Source: an uncultured Clostridia bacterium
GTDB taxonomy: Bacteria > Bacillota > Clostridia > Oscillospirales > Acutalibacteraceae
DNA length: 5,657 nt
Assembly (NCBI GenBank): GCA_958445555.1
Contig: CAUCSW010000058.1
Coordinates: forward strand, 1-5,657
Reading direction: 5' to 3'
Shown here: positions 1 to 5,466 of the stretch, piece by piece
Layout of the letters: every line of letters starts with the position of its first letter
Numbering within the stretch: the first letter of the stretch is position 1
Translations under genes and position numbers: made by a program
The notes under the pieces: model-generated
What the model was told of the DNA's origin: nothing
What the model saw: the letters and a program-made list of their open reading frames with translations, nothing else
Database searches by the model: none

Positions 1-2001
1 AAAAGCGTTCGCACGCAGTGGTGTAATGCTGCCACGCCAATATGGTGGTCGGTACGAGGACGGCGCATTGCTTACCGTCCGCGATACACTTAAACGCCGC
101 ACGCAGAGCCACCTCGGTCTTTCCGAATCCGACATCTCCGCAAAGCAATCTGTCCATAGGAACGGTCGACTCCATATCGCGTTTGATCTCTTCAACGCAT
201 CTGAGCTGATCGCCGGTCTCCTCATAAGAAAAGCGCCTTTCGAAATCGTTCTGAAGATCGGTGTCCGGCGAAAAAGCAAATCCTTTGATCTTCATACGCT
301 TTGCATACAACTCGGTCAGCTGCTTTGCAATGTCCTTTACCGCACGCCTTACCCTTGCGCGCGTTTTGCTCCATTCGGGCGAGCCGAGTCTGCTGAGCTT
401 TACGCTCTGCTCGTCCCCGCCGCCTATATACCGTGACACCATATCAAGCGATGTTACGGGGACATAAAGCACATCGGTACCGCGATAGCGGATCCTGATA
501 TAATCCTGCGCGATGCCCTTTGTGTCAATGCGGCGAATTCCCTCAAAAATACCGATTCCGTGTACCGAATGCACCACCGCATCTCCGGGATGCAGCTCGT
601 CAAGGGAACCGATATCCTCGCCCTTTTTATAGCGGCTGCGGCGCTTTGCGGCGGTAGCCCTGCCGTATGTCAGCAGTGCAAACCTTGCTTCGGGTATTTC
701 GATGCCCTCGCTCAGGGTTCCCTCTGTTATGAATACACCCTTCTGTCCGAGCGGTATTTCATCTGTAAGCGACGCTTTTATTCCGTTGTCCTCCATAACA
801 AGGGACAAAGACTCCGCGGATTTTCTTTCACCCGCAGCTATGACCGTCGTGTATTCCGAGTATGCCGGCAGATCCTCGCACAATCCCGAAACAGATCCTA
901 TCGGCGACAGAGATCTTAAGGTGAACGAAAACACCTTTTCGGGCGCGACAGGAAATCTACTGCGCGGAAGGCTTTCAAAGTAGACGATCGGATTTCGGGA
1001 GAGTCGTTCGAAGAATTCGTCCGGTCTCAGAATGTACAACCCCGAAGAGTTATCAAGAATACCCTCCGCGGTAAGGATCTCGGCATCCTCAAGCGCAAGA
1101 GTCTCCGCGCCGCAGAGCGATTCAGTCATCCCTGCGGTATCACACACCGCCGTCAGACCGCTGAAACAGTCGAGCAGCGTGTCACCGGACGGATATATCA
1201 TATCGATATACCGATCAAGCGGCACCTGAACGCCGTTTGAAAGAAGCGACGCATCCTTTTCCAACACCTCTCGGCGTTTGTCGTTCGTCGCCTTTTCCGA
1301 GGCGGCAATGAGCCTTTTTGCCAGCGCAGACGCGTCCTCGCATATAACCTCTGCAGCCGGGACAATCACCGCTTCGTCCACGGCATCCGTGCGGCGCTGA
1401 GTATCGGGATCGAAAAGAGAGATACTGTCTATTTCATCTCCCCAAAAGTCAAGCCTGTAGGGCAATGCGGAACACGGCGGAAATATATCCGCGACACTGC
1501 CCCTGACTGCAAACTGACCCGCGCCGTCCGTCTTTTCACTCCTGACATATCCCGCATCGGTAAGTTTTTTGCAGAGCTCGCCGATCGTGATCTCGTCACC
1601 CGAACGAAGACTGAAGGTCAGCTTTTTCAACACCGCCTGCGGCATTGTGCGCTGAGCGGCAGCCGCCGGTGTGGTCACGAGTATGTCAAACGCCCCATCC
1701 GCGATCGCGGACAGGGTTCCGATCCTTGTATGTTCGAAATCAAGCGATTTAGCGGTTGAACGGGGAGAATAATCCCCTTGAGGAAAATAAACCACCCGTT
1801 TCGAAAGGGATGAAAGATCCGCCGTTATGCGTTCCGCCTCGGCATCGGAATTGACCAGCAGCATCAACTTGGTGTCACCCTTGTCGACAAGAGCGGCGGC
1901 AAAAGCGGCACGGTGGATATAACTCAGCCCGAAACAAGCGGCGGCAGACCCGGGCAGGGAAATCCCGATATTCCCGAAACGGCATCGGTAAGAAACCTCA
2001 T
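1..2001 (-). CDS. mfd: Transcription-repair coupling factor Mfd, N-terminal ~667 residues, with an apparent frameshift near 1927
   Basis: Mfd is a DNA translocase that removes stalled RNA polymerase from damaged DNA and recruits UvrA. Seen here: an N-terminal UvrB-like module with GSVADIFPP near residue 170 and the following LDFWGDEIDSI; a CarD-like polymerase-interaction domain starting near residue 474 (GDAVVHSVHGIGIF to DVLYVPVTSLDMVSRYIG); then the translocase Walker A, GDVGFGKT, near residues 621-628, followed by AVLVPTTILAWQHY. The gene runs off the left edge; the family is usually about 1150-1180 residues. The start at 2001 overlaps the pth stop (ATGA) and follows an AGGTGG-like ribosome binding site. 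The start frame reads 25 codons and stops at TGA (1926-1924). The remaining protein lies in the -1 frame from 1927 and stays open to position 1. Joining the frames at VSG|LSYIH restores a family-like N-terminus. This may be a sequencing or assembly error, a real mutation, or, less likely, recoding. Identity is certain; intactness is not. Confidence 0.95.
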
Positions 2002-2603
2002 CTTTCCACCTGCCGATTATACTCGGACATTGCCTTTTCAATGCCGTCGGTTATTATTGACACGACCGCATCGGCGGCACGGCTTATTCCCTTCTTTATG
2101 AGCTCGCCGTCCTCACCCGTATAACGGGAAAGCACCCAGGCGGCAAGATCATATTCGGGGCACGGCTTTTTCCCGGTACCGATCCTCACGCGGGCAAAGC
2201 AGTCGCTCCCGCACACATCTATAATGTTGCGCAGACCGTTCTGACCCCCGTGGCCGCCGCTTTTTCTTATGCGCAGCCTTCCGGGATCAAGCTCGATATC
2301 GTCCGAAATAACAATGACTTTTTCGATCGGAATGCCGTAATAATCGGTAAGCTCGCGAACCGCTTCACCGGAAAGATTCATATATGTTGTCGGTTTCGCG
2401 ATAAGACAACGCTCCCCGCCGATCCTGCACTCCGTCGTTTCAGCCTTTCTGCGCGTCGACTTAAAAGGGGCTGCATCCGCCGACTGGGCTATCTTCTCAA
2501 CACATACAAAGCCGACATTGTGACGGGTGCCTTCATATTTCGGACCTATATTCCCGAGCCCGACGATCAGGTGATCGTATGTGCTTTTATTAAACAGTTT
2601 CAT
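1998..2603 (-). CDS. pth: Peptidyl-tRNA hydrolase (bacterial Pth family)
   Basis: Cytosolic esterase that cleaves peptidyl-tRNA released from stalled or aborted ribosomes and so recycles tRNA. The 201 residues fit the family (about 190-205). By family alignment from memory, the active-site residues are N18 in GLGNIGPKY, H28 in GTRHNVGF, N76 in YMNLSGEAV, D101 in ISDDIELDPG and R140 in FARVRIGTG. One position stands out: the motif usually written GGHNGL (E. coli H113-N114) reads GGQNGL here, so residue 121 is Gln. The ATG at 2603 has a GGAGG ribosome binding site 8-9 nt upstream. That site lies inside the last codons of the upstream gene, which it overlaps by 14 nt. The stop overlaps the mfd start by 4 nt. 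Both overlaps suggest translational coupling. pth directly before mfd is a common Firmicutes arrangement. Confidence 0.97.
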   Translation of the reverse strand: MKLFNKSTYDHLIVGLGNIGPKYEGTRHNVGFVCVEKIAQSADAAPFKSTRRKAETTECRIGGERCLIAKPTTYMNLSGEAVRELTDYYGIPIEKVIVISDDIELDPGRLRIRKSGGHGGQNGLRNIIDVCGSDCFARVRIGTGKKPCPEYDLAAWVLSRYTGEDGELIKKGISRAADAVVSIITDGIEKAMSEYNRQVER

Positions 2604-3300
2604 TCTTTCCGCCTCCGGACATTTGTATGTACTTTACTCCGCAAAGACCTGAGGTAAACAGCGACGCAAACGAGAAGAGCGAGGCCAGCGAAGTATATAT
2701 GAATTCTTTTGTCAGTGTTATCCCGTCGGCAGTTGCCATGACCGTGCCGTAGACCGCCGCAAAAAGGAGACCGCAGGCGCAGACAAGCGCCACTGCGGTA
2801 TAAGCACCCGCAAAAAAGGTGTGCGGTTTATTGTTCCTTACCGAGCCCGCCGCCGTAAGAAGAAACAGAAATGAGAAAAGAGAATACACAACGCCCGCCG
2901 CAGTCGCAATATATCCCGAGTACTCGCCTATCGGCGTCTGTAAGAGCCCGAATGACGACAAAAACAACAGAGTCGGTCTGACGCATGATCTGCCGAACAT
3001 GTTAAAGGCGACAATAACGCCGACAGCAGCGACAACAGACGCGGCAGCACCGAATGTGAGAGGAGCCGAGGGCAGCTTTCTATCCTTCCTTTTTGCCGAA
3101 GCAAACGCCGTCAGCCCGGTCAAAAACGCACATAATGCAGTCGCGGATAACAATATCATTATTGCCGAAACGCTGACAAATGCGTAAATCCCGTAAGCCG
3201 CTGCAGAGAAAAGGAAAAATAAAGAGCTTATCAATACAAGCGGTGACGAAAAAGCCCTCCTAAGCCTGTTTATAAGCGGTGTTTCGAAACTGTATTCCAT
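2590..3300 (-). CDS. Unrecognised polytopic membrane protein, first gene of the pth-mfd operon
   Basis: 236 residues with no catalytic motif I recognise. A cytoplasmic-looking basic N-terminus (NRLRRAF, residues 11-17) is followed by about six or seven hydrophobic segments at roughly 20-40, 43-68, 82-102, 108-121, 128-151, 161-187 and 201-222. Basic loops (AKRKDRK, 69-75; RNNKPH, 155-160) separate several of them, consistent with the positive-inside rule. The C-terminus is short and Gly-rich, and its codons double as the pth ribosome binding site. The start at 3300 has an AAAGGA-type site about 9-10 nt upstream and is the first gene after the promoter at 3443-3471. It may have a structural or transport role, but sequence alone gives no substrate; any link to Pth or Mfd is positional only. 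Confidence 0.8.
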   Translation of the reverse strand: MEYSFETPLINRLRRAFSSPLVLISSLFFLFSAAAYGIYAFVSVSAIMILLSATALCAFLTGLTAFASAKRKDRKLPSAPLTFGAAASVVAAVGVIVAFNMFGRSCVRPTLLFLSSFGLLQTPIGEYSGYIATAAGVVYSLFSFLFLLTAAGSVRNNKPHTFFAGAYTAVALVCACGLLFAAVYGTVMATADGITLTKEFIYTSLASLFSFASLFTSGLCGVKYIQMSGGGKNETV

Positions 3301-3320
3301 AGTGTCGTTTCCTTTCGACG
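3298..3320 (-). promoter_or_regulatory. Ribosome binding site of the membrane-protein gene, inside a possible small hairpin
   Basis: On the minus strand an AAAGGA core (3315-3310) precedes the ATG at 3300. It is flanked by GTCG (3319-3316) and CGAC (3307-3304), which can pair and place the whole site in an 8-nt loop. The GTC of this short helix is also part of the larger leader hairpin at 3317-3359, so the two structures exclude each other at that point. Confidence 0.45.
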
Positions 3321-3359
3321 ATACCGAGCAGATAACTCTTATCGCACGCTCGTATCGTC
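3317..3359 (-). promoter_or_regulatory. Long bulged hairpin in the leader of the membrane protein-pth-mfd operon
   Basis: In the minus-strand transcript GACGATACGAGC (3359-3348) pairs with GCTC-G-GTATCGTC (3329-3317). That makes 12 base pairs with a single bulged G. Inside it a second short stem forms, GATAA (3343-3339) with TTATC (3335-3331) around a GAG loop. The structure ends just before the first ribosome binding site of the operon. No T-run follows on the minus strand, so it is not an ordinary terminator. A role in mRNA stability, protein binding or translational control is inference. Confidence 0.6.
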
Positions 3360-3394
3360 ATTGATCATTTTTCTTTTAAAACTCAATTATCGGC

Positions 3395-3409
3395 TGAACA
3401 CATTGTTCA
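3395..3409. repeat. 15-bp palindrome TGAACA-N3-TGTTCA
   Basis: Two perfect 6-bp inverted arms around CAT, located about 30-40 nt downstream of the predicted start site of the leftward promoter. It resembles a dimeric repressor operator in size and position. The spacing does not fit the Firmicutes LexA box (GAAC-N4-GTTC needs four central bases; here there are five). No regulator is encoded next to it, so function is unassigned. Confidence 0.35.
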
Positions 3410-3442
3410 ACCGTCACTAAAAAAAATTATTGACTGAAACAT

Positions 3443-3471
3443 ATTATACAATACCCTATCACGGTTTGCAA
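3443..3471 (-). promoter_or_regulatory. SigA-type promoter of the leftward operon
   Basis: On the minus strand TTGCAA (-35, 3471-3466) is separated by exactly 17 nt from a perfect TATAAT (-10, 3448-3443). Predicted start of transcription is near 3436, giving a leader of about 136 nt before the ATG at 3300. It is the only strong promoter-like pair I see upstream of the operon. Confidence 0.75.
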
Positions 3472-3673
3472 CATCTTAATTTGCTTTGCGTCCATACTTT
3501 TCCTCAGAAACAAAACCATTCCAACAACGCACGCGTTTTTCCCCGATTGCAAATTTTCTACCGCCGTTATGTTATTTCAATACCTCAACTCACCCACCGC
3601 TTTTCTGAATACACAATAACAGTATTTTATGCCGATGCTCTCGGAAAACAAACATCGCTATTCTGTGTTTTAC
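3472..3673. other. Intergenic stretch without a supported gene
   Basis: A/T-rich spacer between the leftward promoter and the rightward promoter at 3674. An open frame crosses it, but it lacks a ribosome binding site and protein-like composition. An AACG/CGTT mini-hairpin followed by Ts near 3525-3537 has no gene to terminate. I see nothing else here. Confidence 0.5.
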
Positions 3674-3702
3674 TTGACTTAACGGGGGTATAATAATATA
3701 AT
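3674..3702 (+). promoter_or_regulatory. Strong SigA-type promoter driving the structured region
   Basis: TTGACT (3674-3679, five of six consensus bases) is followed after exactly 17 nt by a perfect TATAAT (3697-3702). Transcription would start near 3709. No open reading frame with a ribosome binding site begins for more than 400 nt, so the promoter must serve either a non-coding RNA or an unusually long leader. Confidence 0.75.
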
Positions 3703-3708
3703 TGAAAC

Positions 3709-4028
3709 GTAAAAACATGTTTACTAACAACCGCCTTGCAAAGCAACCTCACGGAAGGAATGGGTTTGAAATAGAAAACTGCCTTCTTGCCAACCAAAAG
3801 GCATAGAAACAAAGGCTGACGAAAGTAGCCGAGAAAACGGTATAAACAAAGGTTGAGAATCGGCAGGGACTGAATGCTCAATGAAGGATTGAAGTGATAT
3901 CTCTCCAAAGATAAGTTTACAGGGTTCATGGCCCTACTCATTTGTGCTTGAAAGAGCATTGGACACACACAATTATTCAGCCGGCGAGATGCCATGCTGC
4001 TTTCCTTCACGTATTGTGTAGTGTGTCT
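3709..4028 (+). ncRNA. Candidate structured non-coding RNA (or very long structured leader), class unknown
   Basis: The stretch starts at a strong promoter and shows many helices. 3780-3785 pairs with 3798-3803 (TGCCTT/AAGGCA). 3814-3830 is a GGCT/AGCC hairpin with a bulge and a GAAA loop. 3852-3857 can pair with 3877-3882, and 3878-3882 with 3888-3892; these two are alternatives. 3898-3902 pairs with 3909-3913 (TATCT/AGATA). 3921-3924 pairs with 3932-3935 (AGGG/CCCT). 3945-3958 is TGCTT-GAAA-GAGCA. A long stem joins 3961-3973 to 4013-4028. GNRA-type loops and stacked hairpins are typical of folded RNAs. I do not see the signatures of RNase P, tmRNA, SRP RNA, T-box or common riboswitches. The raiA-motif RNA of Firmicutes is a possible known class by size and host, but I do not recognise its consensus. 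The 3' end is uncertain, since no good terminator follows. Confidence 0.45.
3961..4028 (+). promoter_or_regulatory. Long bulged stem-loop at the 3' side of the structured region
   Basis: GACACAC (3962-3968) pairs with GTGTGTC (4021-4027), and ACAAT (3969-3973) with ATTGT (4013-4017). That is 12 base pairs interrupted by a 3-nt bulge, with a G-T pair possible below. The enclosed loop carries a second stem, CAGC (3978-3981) with GCTG (3996-3999) and GGC with GCC inside. A T-rich but not continuous stretch follows, and TTTTTT appears only at 4056-4061. It may be the last domain of the RNA or a weak transcription end. Confidence 0.5.
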
Positions 4029-4125
4029 GATTTCTTAAGTTATATTTTAACACAGTTTTTTGAATGCTGCGTGACCGCACTCGGATTTTATGTCCCTTTT
4101 GTGCCTTGAAGCGCAGAGGAAAGGA

Positions 4126-4926
4126 ATGGTCATAATTATGAAGCCAAGCGGCAAGGCGGCAAAATGCACCGCATCTGTAACTCTCAAAGGAAAATGGCCT
4201 GCGGCAATCGGGGTCTGCATGATCGTCGTTTTTGCGGTTATGATCCGCTCGCTTGCCGCCCGGCTGCTCTACACGGTGTTTTCGCTCCACCTCAGCACAT
4301 TGAGAGGTCTGCTCACCTTATCGGTGTCAGCTATTGACCTGTCTGACTTTTCGCCTCTTTACATCGGTGCCCTCCGGTGGTTGTGGCAGGTGACCGCAGG
4401 GGTAGACGAACCGGTCGCTTCGATATTTTACTATTACAGCTTCTCACGCGCCTATTTCAACGCCGTGCTCGTGCGTCTGAACTACTGGTGGCGCACGGTA
4501 ATCATATCGGTTATCGCATTTATCCCTTATTCAATTCTGCGCTCCATATCGAACTCCATACCGAAGACGGTTGCCGTAAATATAGGATACTCCGCTCTCA
4601 TCGGCTTTTTGGCGGTGGTCGCGGCGGTTCTCGGCGCGCTTGTCGTTCTGATGTTCCTCACAAAGTACTACCTTGTCCTCCCCGTTATGTTTTCGGATGA
4701 CACCGTAACGGTGGGAAATGCATTTCGTCTTTCGGCGGTCATGTCCCGCGGCAACCGCGTGACACTGTTCTTTATGGTCATTCCGGGATTTGCCGGTTGG
4801 ATACTCCTCTCTCTTCTTGTTGTGCCGATGATCTACACGGTGCCTTACTTTATTGCTCCGCTGACGGTATTTTCAAGATACTCAATAACTGCCTTCCGGA
4901 TTAATCGCGAGGCGGCACAGGCATAA
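4126..4926 (+). CDS. Integral membrane protein, DUF975-like (tentative)
   Basis: 266 residues from the ATG at 4126, with hydrophobic segments at about 25-52, 120-140, 150-180 and 212-237 plus weaker ones near 60-80 and 235-250. The C-terminal third is reminiscent of DUF975-type proteins: a KYYLVLPVMFSDD stretch, then AFRLSAVMSRGNR, then a membrane span containing GWILL and a final PYFIAPLTVFSRY. That family has no firmly known function. Start choice: AGAGGA (4115-4120) lies about 5 nt before ATG 4126. ATG 4138 (MKPSGKAAK), 12 nt downstream, is an alternative served by AAGGA at longer spacing. ATG 4090 lacks a ribosome binding site. No promoter is clear between 4028 and 4126, so it may be read from the promoter at 3674. 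A hairpin cluster follows the stop. Confidence 0.8.
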   Translation: MVIIMKPSGKAAKCTASVTLKGKWPAAIGVCMIVVFAVMIRSLAARLLYTVFSLHLSTLRGLLTLSVSAIDLSDFSPLYIGALRWLWQVTAGVDEPVASIFYYYSFSRAYFNAVLVRLNYWWRTVIISVIAFIPYSILRSISNSIPKTVAVNIGYSALIGFLAVVAAVLGALVVLMFLTKYYLVLPVMFSDDTVTVGNAFRLSAVMSRGNRVTLFFMVIPGFAGWILLSLLVVPMIYTVPYFIAPLTVFSRYSITAFRINREAAQA

Positions 4927-4935
4927 TTAAAGACA

Positions 4936-4968
4936 GGGCGGAGCGTCGTGGGATCGACGATGCCGCCC
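4936..4968 (+). terminator. Strong GC-rich hairpin after the membrane-protein gene, without a T-run
   Basis: GGGCGG (4936-4941) pairs with CCGCCC (4963-4968), and inside it CGTCG (4944-4948) pairs with CGACG (4955-4959). The hairpin begins 9 nt after the stop codon. No run of Ts follows, so it is more likely a 3' stabilising structure or one part of a composite end than a classical intrinsic terminator. Confidence 0.45.
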
Positions 4969-4991
4969 GCTTATCAAAAGACCGATTAAAA

Positions 4992-5026
4992 GACCGGTCA
5001 CCGGTCCTGCAGAAATCCTGCATTTT
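4992..5026 (+). terminator. Two small hairpins, the second followed by TTTTAT
   Basis: GACCGG-TCA-CCGGTC (4992-5006) is a perfect 6-bp stem. TGCAG (5008-5012) pairs with CTGCA (5018-5022) and is followed by TTTTAT. Together they are a plausible weak intrinsic terminator for the gene ending at 4926. The 9-bp direct repeat AAAAGACCG occurs at 4976-4984 and 4988-4996, immediately before and at the first stem. Confidence 0.4.
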
Positions 5027-5046
5027 ATAAAGAAAAAGGAACCTTC

Positions 5047-5074
5047 AAAAAAAATTTAATATTTTTTAAAAAAA
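5047..5074 (+). promoter_or_regulatory. A/T-only tract upstream of the 5S promoter, UP-element-like
   Basis: Twenty-eight consecutive A/T bases, in alternating A- and T-runs, end 3 nt before the -35 hexamer of the 5S promoter. Such tracts in front of rRNA promoters bind the RNA polymerase alpha subunit C-terminal domain and raise transcription. The role here is inferred from position and composition. Confidence 0.5.
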
Positions 5075-5077
5075 GAC

Positions 5078-5106
5078 TTGCATTTTAAGATCAGTTGTGG
5101 TAATAT
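5078..5106 (+). promoter_or_regulatory. Promoter of the 5S rRNA gene
   Basis: TTGCAT (5078-5083) is followed after 17 nt by TAATAT (5101-5106). The -10 is preceded by TGG, an extended -10 (TGn) that can compensate for the weak hexamers. The predicted start near 5113 leaves about 20 nt of precursor before the mature 5S. Confidence 0.6.
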
Positions 5107-5134
5107 CATATTTGCGCTCAGGAATGACGCAACA

Positions 5135-5251
<117 letters not shown>

Positions 5252-5255
5252 CTGT

Positions 5256-5282
5256 AAGACCGCTCGTTGAGCGGTCTTTTTT
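5256..5282 (+). terminator. Intrinsic terminator of the 5S rRNA unit
   Basis: AAGACCGCTC (5256-5265) and GAGCGGTCTT (5269-5278) form a perfect 10-bp stem around a GTT loop, followed by an uninterrupted T-run through 5282. It lies 4-5 nt after the 5S 3' end. Confidence 0.95.
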
Positions 5283-5311
5283 ATGTATTTACACTGCACA
5301 AAATATTGTTC

Positions 5312-5340
5312 TTGTTTATCGGCACGCATTATGGTATACT
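5312..5340 (+). promoter_or_regulatory. Promoter of the last gene, extended -10 type
   Basis: TATACT (5335-5340, five of six consensus bases) is preceded by TGG, an extended -10. TTGTTT (5312-5317) stands at 17-nt spacing as a weak -35. Transcription would start near 5347, after the 5S terminator, giving a leader of about 120 nt. Confidence 0.6.
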
Positions 5341-5346
5341 GTGTTT

Positions 5347-5466
5347 GTTCAGATAACATCGCCGCTCGGGCGCACTTGCCTGTTATCGGCAATGTGCCGT
5401 GCATATTGAATTTCACCCGGAGCTGCGCTCGGTCGGTATCTTCCCTCCTAAGGGAGGTCCGCAATA
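5347..5466 (+). promoter_or_regulatory. Structured 5' leader, candidate cis-regulatory RNA
   Basis: GCACTTGCC (5372-5380) pairs with GGCAA-T-GTGC (5388-5397), nine base pairs with one bulge. Its 7-nt loop TGTTATC (5381-5387) is the exact complement of GATAACA at 5352-5358. CGCC/GGCG (5360-5363/5369-5372) can form between them. A third hairpin pairs CC-G-GAGC (5417-5423) with GCTCGG (5427-5432). The leader ends in a helix over the ribosome binding site. No known riboswitch consensus is recognised. The GATAACA/TGTTATC pair could instead be a DNA operator. Confidence 0.45.
5444..5457 (+). promoter_or_regulatory. Hairpin sequestering the ribosome binding site
   Basis: CCTCC (5444-5448) and GGAGG (5453-5457) form a perfect 5-bp stem around TAAG. 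GGAGG is part of AGGGAGGT (5451-5458), the ribosome binding site 8 nt before the ATG at 5467. With the stem closed, the site would be hidden from the ribosome. Confidence 0.55.

Noticed and set aside
26..467. Rightward open frames opposite mfd
   Set aside because: They are antisense shadows of a clear Mfd translocase and polymerase-interaction domain, and have no ribosome binding sites.
3317..3359. Bidirectional terminator reading of the leader hairpin
   Set aside because: No T-run follows on the minus strand. On the plus strand the T-rich stretch begins about 10 nt from the stem, and no gene reads into it.
3395..3409. LexA/SOS box for the mfd operon
   Set aside because: The Firmicutes box needs GAAC-N4-GTTC; here the spacer between GAAC and GTTC is five bases.
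3429..3457. Rightward promoter with TTGACT at 3429
   Set aside because: No matching -10 at 16-18 nt and no gene downstream. The region is better explained by the leftward promoter with a perfect TATAAT.
3430..3693. 87-codon rightward open frame
   Set aside because: No ribosome binding site, low-complexity AT-rich composition, and it runs across the promoter at 3674-3702.
3627..4010. 127-codon leftward open frame opposite the structured RNA candidate
   Set aside because: No good ribosome binding site, no recognisable domain, and Cys/Leu/Phe-rich composition. It is most simply the antisense of the structured RNA, though conservation of this frame in relatives would reopen the question.
3709..4028. 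RNase P RNA, tmRNA, SRP RNA or T-box leader
   Set aside because: The diagnostic sequences were looked for and not found: GAGGAAAGTCC of RNase P, the tRNA-like ends of tmRNA, the GGAAGGAAGCAGCC loop region of SRP RNA, and the T-box TGGNACCGCG.
4090..4125. Upstream ATG at 4090 as the start of the membrane-protein gene
   Set aside because: No ribosome binding site precedes it, whereas 4126 and 4138 both follow an AGAGGAAAGGA stretch. The extra 12 residues do not resemble the start of a membrane protein.
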